Source: Prosthecobacter fusiformis (lineage in GTDB: Bacteria; Verrucomicrobiota; Verrucomicrobiia; Verrucomicrobiales; Verrucomicrobiaceae). Taken from it: DNA of 62,857 nt. The notes beneath the pieces were generated by a model, which did no database searches, had not been told where the DNA came from, and was given only the letters and a program-made list of their open reading frames with translations. The stretch spans positions 1 to 62,857 of the forward strand of contig NZ_SOCA01000015.1 of NCBI RefSeq assembly GCF_004364345.1, written 5' to 3'. This document shows positions 55,950 through 62,857 of this stretch, piece after piece. The translations under genes and the position numbers were made by a program. Position 1 is the stretch's first letter, and the number at the start of each line of letters is the position of its first letter.

Positions 55950-56849
55950 TCATTTTGCGAGGATGCGGCGCCGAGCTTCAGCGATTACAGCCTGCTCTGC
56001 TTCCGCATACGAAGATGCCTTTCGGCACTGCGCCAAAATTGAAGCATTTGCTTTGAAGCCGAATTCGCGGCTCCGCTTCTGAGCGAAGTTGGCAAGGAGA
56101 ACTGGAGTTGCCTTTGGGAAGGGCACACGAAGGTCGAATCGACGCCATAGGGCGTCATCAAGGGCTTTGGGCAGATTCGATGTGGCAACGATGAATCCCT
56201 CGCCTTGAGCATGTTCGAGTTCCTGCATGAACGCGATCACAATTCGATCCAACTCCCCAACATCCATGGGGCTTCCCCGACGTTTCGCCAAAGCATCGAC
56301 TTCATCAAATAGCAAAACACAGGGAGTGTGCGCAGCGTAGCAAAAAAGCTCACGCAAGCGAAGTGCGGTTTGCCCTAAATAAGCACCAATTAGTGAGTCA
56401 AACCTCACCAAGTATCCAGGAAGGCCTGTTGCTAAAGCAATTGCCGCCGCAGTTGCAGTTTTTCCGCACCCCGAAGGTCCGTGAAAAAGCAATCGCCACC
56501 TTCTAGGAAGCCCATGATCGGCAAGTTTGGAACGAGCATTCCACTCGGCGATTATTTCCGATAAGCTGCTTCGAATTGCAGACGGCAACTCAAGTTCAAG
56601 CAAGCTTTTAACCGGCTTAATTGGCATTAAAGTTCCCTCAACACTCCACGCAGTGTTTGGAACAGTGGCGTTGGATTTGGGAGCTAGTTTTGCTGCACCA
56701 TTGAGCGCACCAAGGAGATCGCGCTCAACGCGAAAGTGTCCGCGACCGCCCTCAGCAACTGCGAGGCGGCGAGAAATCTCTGCTGCGCGCGGCATATCAT
56801 GCGAACCAATCGCACGAAAAAGGTCGATCATTTCTCGGTTCCTTGACAT
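55950..56849 (-). CDS. AAA+ ATPase partner of the S8 peptidase
   Basis: 299 residues from 'MSRNREMIDLFRAI', chosen because partner ATPases of S8 peptidases typically open with a short helical domain like this. A longer frame to 56948 would overlap thiC. An N-terminal helical region (about 1-60) is followed by a single AAA+ module: Walker A in HGPSGCGKT (Lys130 in this numbering), Walker B in VLLFDEVDALA, sensor 1 in FIVATSN, and an Arg-finger-like 'DDALWRRFD'. It probably forms a ring that controls or feeds the peptidase encoded 7 bp downstream. The gap to thiC is 67 bp on the same strand. Confidence 0.9.
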   Translation of the reverse strand: MSRNREMIDLFRAIGSHDMPRAAEISRRLAVAEGGRGHFRVERDLLGALNGAAKLAPKSNATVPNTAWSVEGTLMPIKPVKSLLELELPSAIRSSLSEIIAEWNARSKLADHGLPRRWRLLFHGPSGCGKTATAAAIALATGLPGYLVRFDSLIGAYLGQTALRLRELFCYAAHTPCVLLFDEVDALAKRRGSPMDVGELDRIVIAFMQELEHAQGEGFIVATSNLPKALDDALWRRFDLRVPFPKATPVLLANFAQKRSREFGFKANASILAQCRKASSYAEAEQAVIAEARRRILAK

Positions 56850-56916
56850 CGCTGAATTGTATCGCTCAATATGGTGTTGGCCTAGCCTTTTTAAAGACAA
56901 GATTTTTGCGTCGTTA

Positions 56917-59046
<2,130 letters not shown>

Positions 59047-59055
59047 GACACAGAG

Positions 59056-59085
59056 GATATACAGGGGCGGGGCGGGTTTCGTCAA
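59056..59085 (-). promoter_or_regulatory. Sigma-70-type promoter of thiC
   Basis: On the - strand TTGACG (59085-59080) and TATATC (59061-59056) are separated by 18 bp. Transcription would begin within a few bases of the riboswitch 5' arm at 59046. Confidence 0.7.
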
Positions 59086-59119
59086 CCTTGATTCCAGAAA
59101 GCACACGGGAGACGGCTGC

Positions 59120-59998
59120 CTATCCCGCTGGCACCAGCCGTGCCATATCCTGGGGCAGGGGAAGATGAAAAGTCAGCTCCCGCTCATCCCTGGGATGCAG
59201 GATTTTCAGGTCGCTGGCATGCAGGGCCACGCGTTTGATGGGATTACTCTTCGCACCGTACTTCTCATCGCCCACGATGGGGCAGCCTGCCGCGGCGAGC
59301 TGGACGCGGATCTGATGACGTCGGCCCGTCTCCAAAGTGATCTCCAAATGGCTGCGGCCATAACCCGTGCCGAGCACCCGATAATGCGTGGTGGCCTCGC
59401 GAGCCGTGGGGGAGGCACGATCTGTGACAAAGACACGGTGAGGCTGGGTTTCGTCAATGTAACCCACCAGCTTGCCTGCCGCCGCAGGCATAGTGCCTTC
59501 CACCATCGCTTGATACCGCTTTTCCATGCGGTGCCAGTTTTCCTGGAGGTAAGTTTTAGCGTCTTCACTTTTAGCCAGCACCAGCAGGCCGGAGGTCTCC
59601 CGGTCCAGACGGTGGACGATCCACAGGCGGTCCTTGCTACCGTGAGTGCTCTCCCGCAGATAGTCCGTCATGATGCGGAAGGCCGTCTTGTCCCGCTCCG
59701 TGTCCGTGGCGATGGTGAGCAGATTGACCGGTTTGCGTATAACCAAAAGTTCATCATCTTCATGGATCACGCTTAGCCCTGCTGGCAACGGCGTGATGGG
59801 CGGCGGTGCCTTTTGTGGCTGGATGCTCACGACGTCTCCCGGTTGCAGGATGTGATCATGCTGCGTGATCGCGCGGCCATTGACCTTGATGGCGTCAAAG
59901 CGCAGCCATTGTTTGACCTTCGTGCGTTTCACCTCCGGCCAATTGGCGAGAAGGAAGGGCAGGAGGGGGGCGGATTCGGTGGCGGTTTTGGATGTCAT
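59120..59998 (-). CDS. RluA-family pseudouridine synthase with S4 domain
   Basis: 292 residues. An S4 RNA-binding domain (about 10-70: 'RTKVKQWLRFDAIKVNGRAI') precedes the synthase domain, whose catalytic Asp lies in 'VHRLDRETSGLLVLAKS'. 'ATTHYRVLGTGYGRSHLEITLETGRRHQIRVQL' is present in parts and matches the RluA fold. It modifies uridine in rRNA or tRNA; the exact site cannot be told. Its start overlaps the stop of the PAS-AraC gene as ATGA, so translation is coupled. Confidence 0.93.
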   Translation of the reverse strand: MTSKTATESAPLLPFLLANWPEVKRTKVKQWLRFDAIKVNGRAITQHDHILQPGDVVSIQPQKAPPPITPLPAGLSVIHEDDELLVIRKPVNLLTIATDTERDKTAFRIMTDYLRESTHGSKDRLWIVHRLDRETSGLLVLAKSEDAKTYLQENWHRMEKRYQAMVEGTMPAAAGKLVGYIDETQPHRVFVTDRASPTAREATTHYRVLGTGYGRSHLEITLETGRRHQIRVQLAAAGCPIVGDEKYGAKSNPIKRVALHASDLKILHPRDERELTFHLPLPQDMARLVPAG

Positions 59999-60759
59999 TC
60001 TCCGGTTTTTCTGACGAGGCGAAACTGGCGCTGATACTTCAGCGGAGTGATGCCGATGTGGCGGTGAAAGTGCTGAGTGAAGCTACTCTGATCGCAGAAG
60101 CCGAGCTCCGCAGCAATCAGATTGATCTGCGCATCCTCCTGCTGTAGCGCATCGCAGGCAGCCTGGATGCGCAGTTTCATGATGAATGTCTGCGGGCTGA
60201 AGCCGAAAGTCTCCACAAATTTGCGGTGCAGTTGGCGGGTGGAAATGTGCACCATGGCGGCCAGTTCCTCCACCGTGATGCGCTCGCGGAAGTGCCCGCG
60301 AATGTAGGCCAGCGCCCGCTCGATCTGCTGATAAGGATGCACCGTCTGTGCGGCATGGCCATAGCTCTGGGTCGTGCCCATGATGCCGATCACGCGCCCC
60401 TGGCGATTCCTCACCGGCAGCTTGTTGGTGATGAACCAGTCCGGGATACCCTGGGGATTAAAAAATAGCTCCACTAGGTTAAGCCGCGCCTCGCCCGTGG
60501 TGAGCACTGCCGTATCATCGCGGCGAAAGTTCTCCGCCAGACGCGTCGGGAAGAAATCAAAATCTTCTTTGCCGATCAGCTCCTCCTCTTTTTGGAAACC
60601 CAGGCTCTCCACGAAATGCTGATTGGCGCACACGATCTGGAAACGGCTGTTTTTAGCGAAAAACGAAATGCCCGGCAGGTGATCCAGCAGCCGGTAAAAC
60701 TGGCTCTCAGGCGCGAGGGCGCGCAGGAAGCGGTCGCGGAGTTGTTCGGGGCTGGGCAT
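59995..60759 (-). CDS. AraC-family regulator with N-terminal PAS domain
   Basis: 254 residues. A PAS domain (about 20-130: 'HLPGISFFAKNSRFQIVCANQHFVESLGF', in parts) is followed by an AraC DNA-binding domain with two helix-turn-helix units ('ITVEELAAMVHISTRQLHRKF', 'LIAAELGFCDQSSFTQHFHRHIGITP' in part). It is probably a ligand-sensing transcription factor of the type often linked to carbohydrate genes in this lineage. It is translationally coupled to the pseudouridine synthase downstream. Confidence 0.92.
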   Translation of the reverse strand: MPSPEQLRDRFLRALAPESQFYRLLDHLPGISFFAKNSRFQIVCANQHFVESLGFQKEEELIGKEDFDFFPTRLAENFRRDDTAVLTTGEARLNLVELFFNPQGIPDWFITNKLPVRNRQGRVIGIMGTTQSYGHAAQTVHPYQQIERALAYIRGHFRERITVEELAAMVHISTRQLHRKFVETFGFSPQTFIMKLRIQAACDALQQEDAQINLIAAELGFCDQSSFTQHFHRHIGITPLKYQRQFRLVRKTGE

Positions 60760-60800
60760 CGTGCGGCGTCGGTGGGGAGGGCGTCCTCAGCGACGGGGGA

Positions 60801-61643
60801 TCAGTCTTCCATCAGTTTCACCGCCAGGGCGCGCATCGTCTGCCGGTGCGCGGTATTGTTCAGTCGGTCAAAGGCTTCATCCAGATTGCGCAGGATGCGC
60901 AGCAGGATCGCATCCGTGCTCGCCGCCGTCTGCACCACATCCTCGATGGAAGGATTCGCCGCAGGGTAATGCCGCGCCACATCGCTGGATAGCATGAAGC
61001 GGCCGCGATTGAAGCAATCCACCAGCCACGTCCGCTCCGCATGATCCACCCGTGCCAGGAAGTGGCCCGGGAAATTGCAGCCGTGAATCTCCAGGCCGAA
61101 CCTTTGGCCTAACAAACGATACAGACAGCAAAGGCTGATGGGATTTCCCAGGCCCGTCTCCAGCACCCACAGCAGATTGCTGTTGCTGGGCGTATAGTAG
61201 TCCTTGGTATTGCCGCGAAAGCGTACCCGGCCATTGTGCATGGAAAACATCCATTCACAAAGCTCCCGCGCATCCATGCGGCCCTGGTCTTGGAAGGCCT
61301 CCTCCGCCAGCGTGTCCAGCCGTCGCGCCAGCTCACCTGGTTGTGTGCGCCAGCCCTGCAGGTAGGCGGAAATTTGGGCCATGCCCTCTTCCAGTTGGGC
61401 CGTGGCATTGTCCAGCCAGCGCCAGCGCATCCAGGTTTCCTCCAGCTCGGTGCGGCGTGCAGGCTCCAGCAGCCGCCCCAGGTGGCGCTCCTCTTCCGCC
61501 GTCAGCGGGCGGTTCATTCGGCGCAGCCGCTCCGGCAGATCCTGGCGGATGCTCAGCAGCTCCCTTTGCACCGCTTCCTGTACGACCTGCGACTCATCAT
61601 CCAAAAGGGTGATGAGGTGGTCTATTTTCGCGAGCCCGGACAT
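60801..61643 (-). CDS. SirB1/transglutaminase-like family protein
   Basis: 280 residues. The N-terminal 110 residues are helical ('LITLLDDESQVVQEAVQREL'). The conserved core follows: 'RGNTKDYYTPSNSNLLWVLE', 'GLGNPISLCCLYRLLGQRFGL', 'HGCNFPGHFLARV', which matches the SirB1 transglutaminase-like domain with a 'NFPGHFL' signature. Catalytic activity in this family is uncertain. It is divergent from the amidase gene across 115 bp. Confidence 0.9.
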   Translation of the reverse strand: MSGLAKIDHLITLLDDESQVVQEAVQRELLSIRQDLPERLRRMNRPLTAEEERHLGRLLEPARRTELEETWMRWRWLDNATAQLEEGMAQISAYLQGWRTQPGELARRLDTLAEEAFQDQGRMDARELCEWMFSMHNGRVRFRGNTKDYYTPSNSNLLWVLETGLGNPISLCCLYRLLGQRFGLEIHGCNFPGHFLARVDHAERTWLVDCFNRGRFMLSSDVARHYPAANPSIEDVVQTAASTDAILLRILRNLDEAFDRLNNTAHRQTMRALAVKLMED

Positions 61644-61758
61644 ACCCTGTAAGTTTTAGCAGACCCCACGCCGGATCAAAGGCGAAAGTTAAGCCGCGTA
61701 GGTCAAAAAGTAATGCTTTTAGATTCCATATTCTTGAATTTTAATTAATGTTTATTAA

Positions 61759-62364
61759 ATGGGAATTTCTCGGCTCATTCAGTGTGTGCTTTTCTGGCTC
61801 CTGCTCGGGGGAATTCCCGTCGTCGCTCAGGCCCTCACTTTCAGCACTGTCGTTTTAGATGCCGGTCACGGCGGTCACGATGGCGGTGCCGCCTGGTATG
61901 GACTCGTGGAAAAAAGGCTCTGCCTGGATGTCGCCCAGCGCGTGGAGCGCCTCCTCAAAGCCAAAGGCCTGCGGGTGGTCATGACCCGCCGCAGCGATAC
62001 CTTCATCGCACTCGATCAGCGCGCCCGCATCGCCAACCGCTACTCTCGCTCCGTCTTCGTCAGTATCCACTTCAATGCCAACCGCAAGACCAGCATCCAT
62101 GGCATGGAGGGGTATTACCGCAGCTCACGCGGCCGCATCCTCGCCAGCAGCATCCTCCGCTCCATGGATCGAAAAGTCACCGGCACCTACCGCGGGCTAT
62201 TTAATCGCGACTTCAAAGTCCTGCGCTCCACCGCCATGCCCGCCACCGTCATCGAGTGCGGCTACCTCAGCAACCGCACCGAGTCCAAACGCTGCGCCAG
62301 CCCCGCCCACCGACAAGCCATTGCAGAAGCCATCGCTTCAGGCATCTTGGCCGCCCGAGGATGA
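61759..62364 (+). CDS. N-acetylmuramoyl-L-alanine amidase (Amidase_3, AmiC-like)
   Basis: 201 residues. The signal peptide spans about residues 1-25. The zinc-dependent amidase motifs are in order: VLDAGHGGHDGG (His ligand), the Glu in 'GLVEKRLCLDVA', 'SIHFNAN' (His ligand) and 'VIECGYLSN' (catalytic Glu). It cuts the bond between MurNAc and the stem peptide in the periplasm during cell separation or recycling. There are no extra peptidoglycan-binding domains. The stop overlaps the next start as ATGA. Confidence 0.94.
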   Translation: MGISRLIQCVLFWLLLGGIPVVAQALTFSTVVLDAGHGGHDGGAAWYGLVEKRLCLDVAQRVERLLKAKGLRVVMTRRSDTFIALDQRARIANRYSRSVFVSIHFNANRKTSIHGMEGYYRSSRGRILASSILRSMDRKVTGTYRGLFNRDFKVLRSTAMPATVIECGYLSNRTESKRCASPAHRQAIAEAIASGILAARG

Positions 62365-62648
62365 TGACCGACCCGACAATGACCCAACTGGTGGTGCGCG
62401 TGACACCCAATGCCCGCAAGTCCGACTATGCCGGGTGGGGCATGGATGAAAAAGGCCGCTCCGTCCTCCTCATCAAGCTCGGTGCCCCGCCCGTCGATGG
62501 AAAAGCCAACATCGAGCTCATCGAATTCCTCGCCAAAAACCTCGGCTGCTCCAAAAGCCAGATCACCCTCCTCCGTGGAGAAAGCAGCCGCCAAAAAGTC
62601 CTCGAGCTCCCCCACACCGCCTACGCCAATCTCCCGCCCCTGAGCTGA
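62361..62648 (+). CDS. DUF167 (YggU-like) family protein
   Basis: 95 residues. The family pattern is clear: 'LVVRVTPNARKSDYAGW', 'LLIKLGAPPVDGKANIELIEFLAKNLG' in part, then 'QITLLRGESSRQKVLEL'. DUF167 proteins are small and of unknown role. The start ATG overlaps the amidase stop (ATGA), indicating translational coupling; ATGs at 62364 and 62379 are alternatives. Confidence 0.92.
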   Translation: MMTDPTMTQLVVRVTPNARKSDYAGWGMDEKGRSVLLIKLGAPPVDGKANIELIEFLAKNLGCSKSQITLLRGESSRQKVLELPHTAYANLPPLS

Positions 62649-62682
62649 TCATGGAGCTCTGAGCCATGGAGCGCGGGCGTCC

Positions 62683-62720
62683 CGCCTGCCGTTTTTCGCG
62701 TCTCGCGGAAAACCGTGAGT
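62683..62720. repeat. 38-bp palindromic direct repeat, copy 1
   Basis: CGCCTGCCGTTTTTCGCG followed by TCTCGCGGAAAACCGTGAGT. The GTTTTTCGCG and CGCGGAAAAC arms pair over 10 positions (one G-T) around TCT. It is preceded by CCATGGAGCGCG, as in copy 2. Confidence 0.85.
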
Positions 62721-62819
62721 GGAGTCACGACGGAATATCGACCCACAAAAATAGCCCATGAACTAAACGGTCTGCTGAGCATGGAGCGCGCGCGCTTAGT
62801 CCCGCGACTGCGGCGATCT

Positions 62820-62857
62820 CGCCTGCCGTTTTTCGCGTCTCGCGGAAAACCGTGAGT
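62820..62857. repeat. 38-bp palindromic direct repeat, copy 2 (at window end)
   Basis: Identical to 62683-62720. The larger unit starts near 62777 (GAGCATGGAGCGCG) and has extra bases before the shared core. The element continues beyond the window, so its full length is unknown. Confidence 0.85.

Overview
The window reads as chromosomal DNA of a Verrucomicrobia-type bacterium, most like the Verrucomicrobiaceae (Prosthecobacter and relatives). This is inferred from gene content: haem-binding DUF1549/DUF1553, DUF1592 and DUF1552 'planctomycete/verrucomicrobial cytochrome' families, many Tat- or Sec-exported proteins of unknown role, DUF5069, and a giant secreted repeat protein. No database search was possible, so names rest on motifs recognised by eye.

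Layout. Positions 1-346 hold the 3' tip of a 23S rRNA gene, a 5S rRNA gene and its terminator. 628-12116 carry a 3231-residue secreted subtilase and an unknown membrane protein. 12134-25682 are a mosaic of envelope and metabolic genes: a PSD1-type cytochrome, a glycoamylase-like protein, a DedA/VTT protein, FabG, a propeller protein, an esterase, a GT4 glycosyltransferase, a ClpX-like unfoldase without zinc finger, and an LpxR-like lipid A deacylase. 26001-35855 hold a lipoprotein chorismate mutase, a GreA/B-type factor, a DEAD-box helicase, a dienelactone hydrolase, a LysR regulator divergent from an NAD(P)-binding reductase, an FKBP, catalase-peroxidase KatG and a small membrane protein with two CxxC pairs. 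36057-42590 is a one-directional cluster: DUF1592 cytochrome, DUF1552 protein, TIM-barrel-like protein, pyruvyl-transferase-like protein. 42804-49299 hold an SRPBCC protein, a repetitive coiled-coil protein with a recent internal duplication, membrane proteins, an endonuclease/phosphatase-family protein and an OmpA-like protein with a long Pro-rich linker.

49300-56850 is the accessory region. A REP-associated tyrosine transposase (RAYT) sits in a cluster of about 17 short palindromes. Each palindrome carries a 5' GTAG and a 7-bp stem that exists in two compensated versions. Some are paired head-to-head as REPIN-like units. Around them lie gene fragments: a truncated VOC gene, an internally deleted second IS200-like transposase and an orphan C-terminal reading frame. 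Direct repeats flank a small lipoprotein gene. Next comes a tightly linked AAA+ ATPase plus S8 serine peptidase pair with intact active sites, the best candidate for an under-described NTP-dependent protease (possible conflict or defence) system.

56917-62857 returns to core genes: thiC behind a clear TPP riboswitch and promoter, an RluA-type pseudouridine synthase translationally coupled to a PAS-AraC regulator, a SirB1/transglutaminase-like protein, an N-acetylmuramoyl-L-alanine amidase coupled to a DUF167 protein, and a different palindromic repeat running off the end.
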